Numbered from the stretch's first letter, positions 16,340-25,448 are shown. The stretch is DNA of 64,000 nt from Bacillota bacterium (GCA_023416585.1 JAEZHM010000042.1:1-64000); one strand, 5' to 3'. The notes: a model not told the origin generated them from the sequence alone. Made by a program: numbers and translations.

Positions 16340-16937
16340 GGTTCATTCTCCTTTCCATATTCAAAAGCCTCAAATAAGAAGTCAACAACATTTCACCGTG
16401 CCGCGCAATCACACCGCCTTCCGGGCTGAACAGATCACCGTTTTGCAGGTAATGGTGCACAAGGCCCACCCACATGGAAAACAGCACGTAGGCAGGGATC
16501 CCGGTCCTGGCCGCCGCCTCCTCCCTTGTTAGCGCCCTTGTGAAGTGCAGCGAAAGGACGGACTGTATCATCACAAAGCTGTCCCGCGCCGCCTGGGGCA
16601 GAAGCCTGGCTTCCAGCAGCAGCCGGGTATAGAAGCTTTCATACATCCCAATGCCCTTCAGGTTGGCATGAAGCACTTCCTCCAAGCTGCCACCGCTTTC
16701 CGATAGGCTGTGGGTGCACGCTGCAATCTCCCCGCCATAGTAGCTGACTACCGCCTCGGTAAGCTCCTCCTGCGACTTGAAATGTACGAATACCGTACCG
16801 TGGGATACACCAGCTTCCCTGGCGATATCCTCCATGCGGCTTTGCATGATCCCCTGCCGGCAAAACACACGGTAGGCCGCCTGAAGCAGCTTCTCCCGCG
16901 TCCTCTCCTTTTGCTGTTGGCGACTGGTTGTTTTCAC
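16296..16937 (-). CDS. TetR/AcrR family transcriptional regulator
   Basis: A 213-residue repressor-type protein. The N-terminal helix-turn-helix (about residues 10-58) reads REKLLQAAYRVFCRQG ... MEDIAREAGVSHGTVFVHFKSQEEL, a standard TetR motif. The C-terminal ligand domain is not assignable. The start is GTG (16935-16937) seven bases after AAGGAG. Its promoter (TTGACA-17-TATAAT) is followed at once by a 14-bp palindrome, which strongly suggests autorepression. It is co-transcribed with the zinc-ribbon gene. Confidence 0.9.
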   Translation of the reverse strand: MKTTSRQQQKERTREKLLQAAYRVFCRQGIMQSRMEDIAREAGVSHGTVFVHFKSQEELTEAVVSYYGGEIAACTHSLSESGGSLEEVLHANLKGIGMYESFYTRLLLEARLLPQAARDSFVMIQSVLSLHFTRALTREEAAARTGIPAYVLFSMWVGLVHHYLQNGDLFSPEGGVIARHGEMLLTSYLRLLNMERRMNHEDLRCLRDAHDQA

Positions 16938-16956
16938 TAATTGACTCCTTAATCAT

Positions 16957-16998
16957 TGACTTTAAAGTCATTATAAAGCGGGTTACATGCCTTGTCAA
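16957..16998 (-). promoter_or_regulatory. Consensus SigA promoter with TetR operator
   Basis: On minus, TTGACA (16993-16998) and TATAAT (16970-16975) are 17 bp apart, an exact consensus. The perfect palindrome TGACTTTAAAGTCA (16957-16970) begins at the -10 and covers the start-site region, the expected place for a self-repressing TetR operator. Confidence 0.8.
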
Positions 16999-17040
16999 GC
17001 CCAAATGAAAGAATAATTTATCTGCCTGCAAAAATCCCGC

Positions 17041-17069
17041 TTGACAAATATCCTCCTCTCCGCTACAAT
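17041..17069 (+). promoter_or_regulatory. SigA promoter of the T-box leader
   Basis: TTGACA (17041-17046), a 17-bp spacer and TACAAT (17064-17069). Transcription would begin near 17076, just before stem I of the T-box. Confidence 0.8.
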
Positions 17070-17089
17070 CTTTCCAAATTGAACATAAA

Positions 17090-17340
17090 CGCCATGACTG
17101 GGATAAGTAACCTTCAAATCCCTTCAGAGAAATGCCGGCTGGTGCAAGGCATAGGGATTTACGGGCGAACCTCACCCACGAGCGGCCGCTTGAAAGCGGG
17201 GTATCCCGTAACTAGCAGCGGACGGCAACGGCCCGTAACAGCCTGGCACAAGCGGAGGCTTTTAGCCTCAAGCAGAGTGGTACCGCGGAAGTGTTTATGC
17301 CTCCGTCTCTGATTTTTCATCAGAGACGGAGTTTTTTTTA
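17090..17340 (+). ncRNA. T-box riboswitch with terminator, upstream of acyl-CoA ligase
   Basis: Stem I is visible as TGGG/CCCA above a K-turn-like base (ATGA...CGAG), a specifier loop with AGTA (17106-17109) opposite GAA (17167-17169), and the AAATCCC/GGGATTT stem topped by GCCGGCTGGTGCAAGGC. The T-box core AGAGTGGTACCGCG (17274-17287) differs from the consensus at one position. A terminator stem, CTCCGTCTCTGA (17301-17312) with TCAGAGACGGAG (17320-17331), ends in eight T residues. My best specifier reading is CTC (Leu, 17171-17173) followed by A; GGC (Gly, 17164-17166) is the alternative. The acceptor-binding TGGT predicts discriminator base A, which suits tRNA-Leu and not bacterial tRNA-Gly. 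Confidence 0.9.
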
Positions 17341-17359
17341 TGGATAGGAGGCGGTTTTC

Positions 17360-19036
17360 ATGGCAATCACCACGCTAAGCAATTATACTTTGCCCGGCCT
17401 TTTGCGCAGGAATGTGCTTGAAATACCCGGCAACGACTGCATTGTCGCCCCGGAGTACAGCGTTCGCTGGAGCTGGCGGGAGTTTGATCGCCTGACGACT
17501 CTGGCAGCCAGAGGCATGCTGGCCATGGGGATCAAAAAGGGCGATCATGTGGCCATATGGGCTACCAATCTGCCCGAATGGATGATCACCATGTTTGCCA
17601 CATCCAAAATAGGCGCGATACTGGTGACAGTGAACACCAACTACAAGCAGTTTGAGGTGGAGTATCTGCTGCGCCAGAGCGACACCAAAATGCTGATTAT
17701 GATGGCGGAAAACAAGGACAATAACTATTTAAGCCATATCATCGGCCTGATGCCGTCCCTTTTGACCTGTGCCCCGCAGGATGTGGGAAGTACAGCTTTG
17801 CCGTATCTGAAATCTGTGGTGCTCATCGGCGATCATCCAAGCCGTCCCATGGGCGCGCGTCAGTTTTCGGAATTCTATGACCTTGCGGAAACCGTTCCGG
17901 AATCCGCAATAGAAGAATTGATTGCGTCCGCAGATACCCACGACGTGATCAACATGCAGTACACCTCCGGAACCACAGGTTTTCCCAAGGGCGTAATGCT
18001 GACCCACCACAACATCACCAACAACGGGCAATTTATGGGCGACCGTATGAAGTTCACGTCCAAGGACCGGCTTCTGATCGTGGTTCCCCTGTTCCACTGC
18101 TTTGGCTGCGTTCTTGGCGTTATGACATGTTTGACTCACGGTACCACCATTGTTTTGATGGAGCGGTACAATCCGCTCAGGGAGATGGAAATGCTGGTCG
18201 CTGAAAAATGCACCGCAGTGCACGGCGTGCCCACCATGTTCATCGGCATGCTGGAGCATCCCGATTTCAACAAGTTCGATTTTTCGCACCTGCGCACTGG
18301 AATCATGGCCGGTTCCCCCTGCCCCATCAAGGCTATGCGGGACGTGAACACCAAAATGCACATGAGCGAGATCACCATCGTGTTCGGGCAGACGGAATCT
18401 TCCCCTGGCATGACCCAATCTTCCGCCGACGATCCTCTGGAACTGCGCGTGGCCACTGTGGGCAAGCTTCTGCCCTGCACCGAAGGGAAGATCGTAAGCC
18501 CTGAAACAGGTCTGGAGCAGCCATGGGGTGTACCCGGCGAGATTGTGACACGCGGGTACCTTGTCATGAAAGGCTATTACAAAATGCCGGAGGCTACCCG
18601 CCAGGCCATTGACGATGAGGGCTGGCTGCACACCGGCGATATCGGTACCATGGATGAGGATGGCAATTTCCGCATCACGGGCCGGCTGAAAGACATGATT
18701 ATCCGTGGCGGCGAAAATATCTATCCCCGCGAGATCGAGGAATTCCTGTATACCCATCCCGCCATCCGGGATGTGCAGGTGGTAGGCGTTCCCGATGAAA
18801 AATATGGCGAGGAAGTACTGGCCTGCGTTATCCTTCGGGACGGCATGACAGCCACTTCGGATGAGGTCATACAATTCGTAAAAGGCGGCATGTCCCGCTT
18901 CAAGTCACCCCGCTACATCATCTTTATGGAGTCCTTCCCCATGACCGCCAGCGGCAAGATACAAAAATACAAACTGCGTGAAATGGGCATACAGGTACTG
19001 GGCCTGCAAACCGCGGACGCTATCGAGACGGCCTAG
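17360..19036 (+). CDS. AMP-dependent acyl-CoA synthetase/ligase
   Basis: A 558-residue adenylate-forming enzyme that activates a carboxylic acid with ATP and CoA. Motifs are in order: YTSGTTGFPKGVMLTHHN (about residue 197), VFGQTESSP (about 341), GWLHTGDIG (about 422), GRLKDMIIRGGENIYPREIEE (about 440-460) and the C-terminal TASGKIQKYKLRE lysine. Length and order fit medium or long-chain fatty acyl-CoA ligases of the FadD/YngI class. The substrate is not fixed. The T-box directly upstream, probably leucine-specific, hints at a branched-chain or amino-acid-derived acid. GGAGG precedes the ATG. Confidence 0.92.
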   Translation: MAITTLSNYTLPGLLRRNVLEIPGNDCIVAPEYSVRWSWREFDRLTTLAARGMLAMGIKKGDHVAIWATNLPEWMITMFATSKIGAILVTVNTNYKQFEVEYLLRQSDTKMLIMMAENKDNNYLSHIIGLMPSLLTCAPQDVGSTALPYLKSVVLIGDHPSRPMGARQFSEFYDLAETVPESAIEELIASADTHDVINMQYTSGTTGFPKGVMLTHHNITNNGQFMGDRMKFTSKDRLLIVVPLFHCFGCVLGVMTCLTHGTTIVLMERYNPLREMEMLVAEKCTAVHGVPTMFIGMLEHPDFNKFDFSHLRTGIMAGSPCPIKAMRDVNTKMHMSEITIVFGQTESSPGMTQSSADDPLELRVATVGKLLPCTEGKIVSPETGLEQPWGVPGEIVTRGYLVMKGYYKMPEATRQAIDDEGWLHTGDIGTMDEDGNFRITGRLKDMIIRGGENIYPREIEEFLYTHPAIRDVQVVGVPDEKYGEEVLACVILRDGMTATSDEVIQFVKGGMSRFKSPRYIIFMESFPMTASGKIQKYKLREMGIQVLGLQTADAIETA

Positions 19037-19052
19037 GGGCTCTTCCCCTAGG
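19032..19052 (+). terminator. Inverted repeat at the acyl-CoA ligase stop codon
   Basis: CCTAGGGG (19032-19039) pairs with CCCCTAGG (19045-19052); the stop codon TAG lies inside the first arm. There is no T-run directly after it, so it may stabilise the 3' end rather than terminate. Confidence 0.5.
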
Positions 19053-19498
19053 TACACGTTCAAGGGCTTTTTCATAGTGTCATTGATTATTTACCTGGAT
19101 GCCGCAGCGCATCTGGGTTCTTTCTTTTTAAGAAGTGTATAAGCAGGCTGCCTTATTCGCTTTGTCTTTAAAACAAAAAGAAAAAGCGGTATGTCGAAAA
19201 ATGCAAACTGCTCGCCTCTACCACATCACATTTTTCTTGTATTCCTCATACGCCTATCTTTAAGTCCTCTTACAAAAAAAGTATTTTGCAAGATTCTGCG
19301 CAGATTTTTCTTACAGAATCCTTACTTGACATCTATTTGCTGACTACTTATAGTAATTTGGGCGCATCCTGAATACAATCCGGTTAGTTTTATGCAATGA
19401 TTTGGAAATGCGCGTGCCAGAATCTTAATAGCTTTTGCTTTTACATAAATATCGCCCGGCTTCTGCGAATTTTCATCAATATTATTGAAGAGGTTTTT
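19037..19498. other. Intergenic region before the phosphate transporter
   Basis: About 460 bp. After the CCTAGGGG hairpin, a wobble-rich stem near 19097-19118 (CTGGATGC with GCATCTGG) followed by TTCTTTCTTTTT may be the real terminator of the ligase mRNA. The rest is AT-rich without a gene. The pit promoter (19326-19354) and a leader of about 140 nt fill the right part. Confidence 0.45.
19326..19354 (+). promoter_or_regulatory. SigA promoter of pit-DUF47
   Basis: TTGACA (19326-19331), a 17-bp spacer and TATAGT (19349-19354). The leader to the ATG at 19499 is about 140 nt long. Confidence 0.75.
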
Positions 19499-20551
19499 AT
19501 GAGCGTAGATTTGGGCCAGTTTATTCAAATGATAACCCGCAGCCCGCTTCTATTGGCCACCGTGCTTTTGACGCTGGGTGTCATTCTCGTCAATGGCTGG
19601 ACGGATGCCCCCAACGCCATCGCCACCTGCGTTTCCACCAGGGCGATCAGCGCAAAATCGGCCATCATCATGGCTGCCATATTCAATTTCTTTGGCGTAC
19701 TGGTAATGACGATGATTAACTCCAAGGTTGCCATGACCATATACAACATGGTGGATTTTGGGGGCAACACGCAGGAAGCTACCGTCGCATTGTGCGCGGC
19801 ACTGCTAGCTATTGTGATCTGGGCAACGGCCGCATGGAAGTTCGGCATCCCCACCAGTGAAAGTCACGCGCTGATCGCCGGCCTTTCGGGTGCGGCCATC
19901 GCACTTCACTCAAGCCTCAGTGGCATCAACGGTTCCGAATGGGTAAAGGTACTCTACGGTCTGGTGCTTTCCACATTCCTTGGTTTTGGCTCGGGATTTG
20001 TGATCACCAAAATTACAGAATTCCTGTGCCGCAACATTGAGCGAGGGAAAACAGTGGGCTTTTTCAAAAACGCGCAAATCTTTGGCGGCGCTTCCATGGC
20101 GTTTATGCACGGGGCGCAGGACGGCCAGAAGTTCATGAGCGTATTTTTGCTGGGCATTTTCCTTGCGGGCGGCCAAAGCAATGTAAACAATTTTGTGATT
20201 CCCGTCTGGCTTATGATCCTCTGCTCGATAGTCATGGGCCTTGGCACCTCTATCGGCGGCTACCGCATCATCAAATCCGTGGGGATGGATATGGTCAAAC
20301 TGCAGCCCCACCAAGGCTTTTCAGCAGACCTGGCCGCGGCCGGCTGCCTGCTGCTCTCCTCCGTTACGGGGATGCCGGTGAGCACGACCCACACCAAGAC
20401 CACCGCCATTATGGGCGTAGGCGCGTCCATGCGATTGTCCGCAGTGGACTGGTCCATTGTAAAGGACATGGTCCTCACCTGGGTTTTAACCTTCCCCGGC
20501 TGCGGCCTGCTTGGATTTTTGATGGCCAAGCTGTTCATGTTCATTTTTTGA
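19499..20551 (+). CDS. pit: Inorganic phosphate transporter, PiT family
   Basis: A 350-residue membrane protein of about ten helices that imports phosphate by ion symport. The two family signatures are present: NGWTDAPNAIATCVSTRAIS near residue 36 and the C-terminal copy TGMPVSTTHTKTTAIMGVG near 284. The central SESHALIAGLSGAAIA segment is also typical. The ATG at 19499 is chosen because the conserved N-terminus begins there; GAAGAGG is a moderate ribosome site. The DUF47 partner follows by 35 bp, the common pit-DUF47 arrangement. Confidence 0.93.
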   Translation: MSVDLGQFIQMITRSPLLLATVLLTLGVILVNGWTDAPNAIATCVSTRAISAKSAIIMAAIFNFFGVLVMTMINSKVAMTIYNMVDFGGNTQEATVALCAALLAIVIWATAAWKFGIPTSESHALIAGLSGAAIALHSSLSGINGSEWVKVLYGLVLSTFLGFGSGFVITKITEFLCRNIERGKTVGFFKNAQIFGGASMAFMHGAQDGQKFMSVFLLGIFLAGGQSNVNNFVIPVWLMILCSIVMGLGTSIGGYRIIKSVGMDMVKLQPHQGFSADLAAAGCLLLSSVTGMPVSTTHTKTTAIMGVGASMRLSAVDWSIVKDMVLTWVLTFPGCGLLGFLMAKLFMFIF

Positions 20552-20586
20552 TATAAGCCAGCGCAATGCGCTAAAGGAGGATTACC

Positions 20587-21210
20587 ATGCCAAAGAAAGG
20601 ATCCTATGATTATTTCCAAAGCTTTATCGAGTATGCCGGCTGTGCCCAGGAGGCTGCCGAGTACCTGAACGAAACAATTTTGAACTTCGACCCCGAGACG
20701 CTGCCCGCCAGGATGGATGCGCTGCACAGCATTGAGCATTTTGCAGACGAAATCAACCATAAGACCATCGACCACCTTGCAAAGGAATTCCTGCCCCCTA
20801 TCGACCGGGAAGACCTGGCATTGTTATCCTCAGCGCTGGATGATGTAGTGGACGCCATTGATGATATCATGCGCCGCATGTGCATGTACAACGTTACAAA
20901 GCCCCGTCCCGAGGTTGAAAACTTGTGTGAGCTGCTGGTGCGCTGCTGCAATGCCCTGAAAGAGCTTACTCAGGAGTTCCAGCACTTCAAGAAATCGTCT
21001 TCCATTAAAAACTGCCTGGTTCAGATCAACTCCCTGGAAGCGGAAGGCGATACGCTGCACTTTCAGGCTGTAAGCAAACTATTTACCGGTGGTGAAAGCG
21101 CTCTGGATGTTATCATCTGGCGGGACATTTTCGATGGATTCGAATCTTGCTATGACGACTGCGAGCATGTGGCCGAAGTGATTGAAAGCGTCGTATTGAA
21201 AAACAGCTGA
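20587..21210 (+). CDS. DUF47 (PhoU-like) Pit accessory protein
   Basis: A 207-residue all-helical cytoplasmic protein of the DUF47/TIGR00153 family, distantly PhoU-like, that accompanies Pit transporters and probably regulates them. Typical are YDYFQSFIEYAGCAQEAAEYL at the N-terminus, DREDLALLSSALDDVVDAID near residue 76, and the C-terminal IWRDIFDGFESCYDDCEHVAEVIE acidic metal-binding helix. AAAGGAGG stands before the ATG. A terminator follows the gene, so pit and this gene form a two-gene operon. Confidence 0.93.
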   Translation: MPKKGSYDYFQSFIEYAGCAQEAAEYLNETILNFDPETLPARMDALHSIEHFADEINHKTIDHLAKEFLPPIDREDLALLSSALDDVVDAIDDIMRRMCMYNVTKPRPEVENLCELLVRCCNALKELTQEFQHFKKSSSIKNCLVQINSLEAEGDTLHFQAVSKLFTGGESALDVIIWRDIFDGFESCYDDCEHVAEVIESVVLKNS

Positions 21211-21246
21211 CATCGCCGCTGCCTCTTGATTGGATTTATGAAAGTA

Positions 21247-21279
21247 CCCGCCTTGCTTGATATGCAGGGCGGGTTTTTT
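21247..21279 (+). terminator. Terminator of the pit operon
   Basis: CCCGCCTTGC (21247-21256) pairs with GCAGGGCGGG (21264-21273) with one wobble, followed by TTTTTT. Confidence 0.9.
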
Positions 21280-21312
21280 GGTCAGATGACTATTCAGCTT
21301 TGCCGCTATCCC

Positions 21313-23493
21313 CTACTCCAAAAACACCCTCATTTGATCTTCTTCAAAGTGCACTTCAACCGTATACACATCCCCTAAGCGCGTGCAGCTTGCGGTACCC
21401 CCCTCGGCAGAAACGTTTCCAACAGCGTCGGGAGCGTAAACAGTATACCGGCATGTAAGCCCTGCAAAGCCGCTTAAGTCAAGGGCCAGGCCGTTCCCGC
21501 ACTGCCTTGATGAGGACACGCTCACCACATCCATGGTCACATGGCGGTCGGAGCCTGCCAGGCACGGCTTTCTATCGGTGATGTCATACAGCCCCAATAC
21601 CGTGGTGTCTCCCAACGCCAGCGCAGGCAGGGCCACAGTCCCGCCGGATACAACGAACCCTTTTTGATTCCAGAAATCAAAGGCGTAATAAACGCGGTCT
21701 TCGGCAAGGTTAAGCGCCTTTACAGATAGTGTGATCTGCTTAAGCGGCGTTACCGCGCAGCGCTGCATCACACACCAACGGCGCCCCTCCTTCTCAAAAT
21801 GGGTACACCAAAGAGAAGCAAAAGGCATATCCTCTTTTTCATAGTGGCCGATCTCGTAGCTGCCCTGATGAAGCTCCACGTCCTGCCTTATGCTGTAGCA
21901 TGCAGGCGTTTCATAGGTGACAGGTCCCGTTTCCGCGGCCCGTACGGTGGCGCCGGGCAGCGTTTTTCGTATGAGTTCCAGGCGCTGTTCGTCATAGGAT
22001 TCCGGTTTGTCGGAAATCATGTACAGCCCGCCGGTGAGTGTTACCATGGAAAGCATCATTCGGACCCAGTGAAGCTCTCCCCGGACGCACACATGGTCCG
22101 GATCTACGGTGAACAATATCCGCTGGGCAAAGAACCAGCGGGCCGTTTCCCTAAGCTGCATGCTGTAGGCATGCCAGTTGGCGTTGGCATCGGTGGCCAC
22201 GCGCATAGCGTCGCATACACCGATGGATTGGGCCAAAGCTCCCCAACAGGAAAGGTAATAGGCGTCCTCACCAATGCCTTTGCGGGCAGCCCGCATGTAG
22301 GATATCATCCGTTCCTGGGCTTCATCGTCAGTCAATAGCCCCAGGCGTACCGCTTCCTGCAGGCCGTCAAAGATCAGATGACGGATGGAATCGGACTTGA
22401 TGTAATCATACCCCGCAACCCTGAGTGCCCTGTAATACGGCGTGATCTCTCTTTCCAGCATTTCGGGCGTGCAGTCAATTACATATTGAATCCAATCGCC
22501 GTATAACAGTTCTCCGTCAGCTTTGCGCAGCATGAAGGGAAGTGCTTCACATGCTTCCAGGTTGGTTAAAGTCGCATTGGTCCAGATGCCGGCACGAAAG
22601 CCCGCATCGCGCATTGCTTTCACGATGCCCACATGCCCTGACGGAAACTTTTCATTGGTATGAAGCCAGCTGTCCCCTATGGATTTCCCTGGTGCAGGGG
22701 GGACCAGCGGGTTTTGATAGCCGTCATCCAATTGCAGCGTGTCGAGGCCATACTTTTTCAGGGGCGTCAGCGCCTCCGCCGCTGCCGTAACATGCTCCTG
22801 CGTCACCTTGTCATGGTACGCTTCCCAGGAGCACCAGCCGGATACGGCTTCTTCTTTGGGCCGGCGCAGCCAGGGCTTGTGGCTTTCGTACCCCAAATGC
22901 ATGCCGTAGTACCTGGGTCTTAACAGAATCACAAGCGGCTTGGTGCTCAAATTCACCGTGAAGCAGGCACAATAGGCGCCGCCTTCCTCCCTGATGGAAC
23001 CATGCTGCCATGCAAAATCATACCCGTGCCAGGAAACGAAATAGTCCCAAACAAGGGAATAAAGCCCATTGACGCCGTTAATCAGCGGATGCCCCCATTG
23101 TCCCAGTATGGCCTGACCGCTTTGAGCGCGGCCTGGCCGGAGTACCACCATTTCGTTGGGAAAGGAAACGGTAACGGTAAGCTCAGTTTCCCGGTCAGCG
23201 GCAACGGCAAACTGCTGGATAAAGGGGCGTGACTGAAAATCCCCGTCGGAATGAAAGCGCAGTGAAGGCTTGCAGGTATCCTCAAACCGCATGCTGACTA
23301 CGTCATACCCATTATAAGTAAGTGCGAAGGCCATGGTTTCAGGGTCTCCGGAAAGCCTGGCATGGCAGATGGGGGGCACATTAAGTACCGGATAATCGCG
23401 TTTTTTCAGCATACTTTGAAGGCTGGGCATCACCATGGCAGCAGACTCCTTTATCTCGGCTGTCGGGGATACCTTGCCGATTAGGTCGTTCAT
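21313..23493 (-). CDS. GH36-like alpha-galactosidase
   Basis: A 726-residue glycosidase without signal peptide, so cytoplasmic. The central TIM barrel (about residues 210-560) shows GWCSWEAYHDKVTQEHV, LDTLQLDDGYQ, the candidate nucleophile Asp near residue 367 in YIKSDSIRH, and a candidate acid Asp near residue 433 in RVATDANANW, the layout of GH36 and related raffinose-type enzymes. N-terminal and C-terminal beta domains flank it. The K-S-D nucleophile motif differs from the usual K-W/Y-D, so the exact subfamily and linkage are open. It is the last gene of the ABC operon, 13 bp after the LplC-type permease. Confidence 0.82.
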   Translation of the reverse strand: MNDLIGKVSPTAEIKESAAMVMPSLQSMLKKRDYPVLNVPPICHARLSGDPETMAFALTYNGYDVVSMRFEDTCKPSLRFHSDGDFQSRPFIQQFAVAADRETELTVTVSFPNEMVVLRPGRAQSGQAILGQWGHPLINGVNGLYSLVWDYFVSWHGYDFAWQHGSIREEGGAYCACFTVNLSTKPLVILLRPRYYGMHLGYESHKPWLRRPKEEAVSGWCSWEAYHDKVTQEHVTAAAEALTPLKKYGLDTLQLDDGYQNPLVPPAPGKSIGDSWLHTNEKFPSGHVGIVKAMRDAGFRAGIWTNATLTNLEACEALPFMLRKADGELLYGDWIQYVIDCTPEMLEREITPYYRALRVAGYDYIKSDSIRHLIFDGLQEAVRLGLLTDDEAQERMISYMRAARKGIGEDAYYLSCWGALAQSIGVCDAMRVATDANANWHAYSMQLRETARWFFAQRILFTVDPDHVCVRGELHWVRMMLSMVTLTGGLYMISDKPESYDEQRLELIRKTLPGATVRAAETGPVTYETPACYSIRQDVELHQGSYEIGHYEKEDMPFASLWCTHFEKEGRRWCVMQRCAVTPLKQITLSVKALNLAEDRVYYAFDFWNQKGFVVSGGTVALPALALGDTTVLGLYDITDRKPCLAGSDRHVTMDVVSVSSSRQCGNGLALDLSGFAGLTCRYTVYAPDAVGNVSAEGGTASCTRLGDVYTVEVHFEEDQMRVFLE

Positions 23494-23506
23494 TTATTGT
23501 TACTCC

Positions 23507-24406
23507 TTAGCCCTTAACGGCTCCCAGTGTAATTCCTCCAACGAAATACCGTTGGAAGAAGGGATAGATAAATAATATGGGGACCACCACGATTACTGTG
23601 GTCGCGGCCCGCACGGTCTGGGGCTGAATGGTGCGCATGCTGGCATACAGCTGCTGCTGGTTCTTGATCTCCGCCAGCGCCGTGGCCTGGTTTAATAACC
23701 GGTAGAGTATGATTTGCAGGTTATCCCACGCACCGTTTTTGGAGTACAGGGATACATCAAACCAGCTGTTCCACTGGGCCACGCCAATATAGATGGCAAT
23801 ACACGCCAGCATGGGCATCGCCAGGGGAACGGCCACCTTGAAAAAGGTTCTCATCTCGCTGGCGCCGTCGATTCTTGCCGACTCAAACAGCGAATCGGGA
23901 ATGCCTTGGATATAGCTTGCGGCCAACAGCATGTAATAGCAGGAAAACAGATTGGGAATAATGTATACGGAGAATGTATTCTGAAACCCCATCTTCATCA
24001 TGAGCAGATATGTGGGGATCAGCCCGCCGGTAAAATACATGGTGATGATAAACAAAACACGCATGAACCTGCGCCCTGCAAACGTGCGGCAGGAGACGAT
24101 GTACCCCAATAATGCATTACACAAAACGCCAAGGGATGTGCCCACCACCACCCGCAGCACGGATACCCATGCGCCATGCAGCAGGCTTTTGTTTTTGAAT
24201 ACGTACTCAAAATTGGTAAGCGAAAACTTCCGGGGCCAGAAGTAAAGCTTACCCAGAACGGCGTCACTGCCGTCGTTGAAGGCAAAGACGAGCACATTCC
24301 AGAATGGATAAATCATAATGAACATCATAAGCGTGATCAGGGCCGCGTTTACAATATCAAAGGTCCGCCCCGCATGCGTTTGCTTGATATAAAATGCTTT
24401 TCTCAT
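23507..24406 (-). CDS. Carbohydrate ABC transporter permease (LplC/YtcP type)
   Basis: A 299-residue inner-membrane permease with six helices. The EAA loop, the contact site for the ATPase, reads ESARIDGASEMRTFFKVAVPLAMP near residue 180. The N-terminal FDIVNAALITLMMFIMIYPFWNVLVFAFNDG and C-terminal RYFVGGITLGAVKG are typical of the LplC/CUT1 group that works with LplB-type partners and a YtcQ-like binding protein. No ATPase gene is present; such systems often share MsmK-type ATPases. GGGAGGGATTGCA precedes the ATG. Confidence 0.93.
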   Translation of the reverse strand: MRKAFYIKQTHAGRTFDIVNAALITLMMFIMIYPFWNVLVFAFNDGSDAVLGKLYFWPRKFSLTNFEYVFKNKSLLHGAWVSVLRVVVGTSLGVLCNALLGYIVSCRTFAGRRFMRVLFIITMYFTGGLIPTYLLMMKMGFQNTFSVYIIPNLFSCYYMLLAASYIQGIPDSLFESARIDGASEMRTFFKVAVPLAMPMLACIAIYIGVAQWNSWFDVSLYSKNGAWDNLQIILYRLLNQATALAEIKNQQQLYASMRTIQPQTVRAATTVIVVVPILFIYPFFQRYFVGGITLGAVKG

Positions 24407-24418
24407 TGCAATCCCTCC

Positions 24419-25363
24419 CTAAAACAGCGCGACGTCGCTTACTTTGCGGGAGATGAAGTTTGTAATCAATACCAGTGCAAACCCGATGACCGATTTCATG
24501 AGGGTGACAGCCGTAGCCATGGAGTAGAAGCCTTCCTGCACGCCGTAGCGGTAGGTATAGGTATCTACCACATCCCAGTATTTCTGCGTCAGGGGATTGC
24601 CAATGATCAGATGCTGGTCAAAGCCCGCGTTGAGTATGCCGCCCACACCCATGATCCATAAAAGCACAATGGTAGGCAATATGGAAGGCAGCGTGATATG
24701 CCTTGCCATGCCCAGCCTGCCCAGCCCGTCGATGGCGCCGGCCTGGTACAGTTCCTCATCCACGCCGGACATAGCGCTAAGATAAATGATGGCCGACCAG
24801 CCCAGCCCTTTCCAGATGTTGATGAGGGTATAGATGCCCCAATACCATTCTCCCTTGTTCAGAATATTGGTGGGCTTTGCAAACAGCCCCAAGCTTGCCA
24901 TCAGATCGCTGACCACACCGTCGGAATTAAGCAGTGCCTTGAACATGGTGCCCGCCACCACCCAGCTGATAAAGTGGGGCAGGTAGCTGGCGGTCTGAAT
25001 CAGCTTTTTGGTGCGGGTGTGCCCGATTTCATTCAGCGAAAAGGAAAACAGGATGGGTGCGACAAAGCCCACCGTGATACCCAGCAGGCTCATGGTCAGC
25101 GTGTTTCTCAAAAGCTGTCCGAACACCGGATTGTTTATAAACTGCGTGAAGTATTTGAGCCCCACCCAGTCGCATTGCCATATCTCACGGCCGGGAACGA
25201 AGTTTACAAAGGCCATGGACAGGCCGTACATGGGATAATAGCAAAACAAAAAAACCCAGGCGATAATGGGGATGCATAAAAGCCACATTTCCCGCTGGCT
25301 TTTGAAGCTATGCAGCAGCGCATGATGATTGCCAGTCTTTCTTACCTGTTTTGCCGCCAGCAT
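24419..25363 (-). CDS. Carbohydrate ABC transporter permease (LplB/YteP type)
   Basis: A 314-residue six-helix permease, partner of the adjacent LplC-type protein. The N-terminal REMWLLCIPIIAWVFLFCYYPMYGLSMAF and the EAA loop YQAGAIDGLGRLGMARHITLPS near residue 205 are typical. The ATG at 25363 (MLAAKQVRK) is chosen because AAGGAGGG lies just upstream; a longer in-frame reading to 25468 would run into the intergenic segment after the binding-protein gene. It sits between the binding protein and the second permease in one operon. Confidence 0.92.
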   Translation of the reverse strand: MLAAKQVRKTGNHHALLHSFKSQREMWLLCIPIIAWVFLFCYYPMYGLSMAFVNFVPGREIWQCDWVGLKYFTQFINNPVFGQLLRNTLTMSLLGITVGFVAPILFSFSLNEIGHTRTKKLIQTASYLPHFISWVVAGTMFKALLNSDGVVSDLMASLGLFAKPTNILNKGEWYWGIYTLINIWKGLGWSAIIYLSAMSGVDEELYQAGAIDGLGRLGMARHITLPSILPTIVLLWIMGVGGILNAGFDQHLIIGNPLTQKYWDVVDTYTYRYGVQEGFYSMATAVTLMKSVIGFALVLITNFISRKVSDVALF

Positions 25364-25448
25364 ATGCCGTCTCCCTCCTTGCCTTGCAAAATTGCCGAAA
25401 CGGGGGAGGGAATATCCCTCCCCCATCATTAAGATCAAGTACCAGTGG

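Noticed and set aside
17164..17166. GGC (Gly) as the T-box specifier
   Set aside because: The acceptor-pairing TGGT predicts discriminator A, while bacterial tRNA-Gly has U; CTC followed by A fits better. Not fully excluded.
17729..18874. 381-codon open frame on minus inside the acyl-CoA ligase
   Set aside because: Antisense to a gene with all adenylate-forming motifs; histidine-rich shadow composition.
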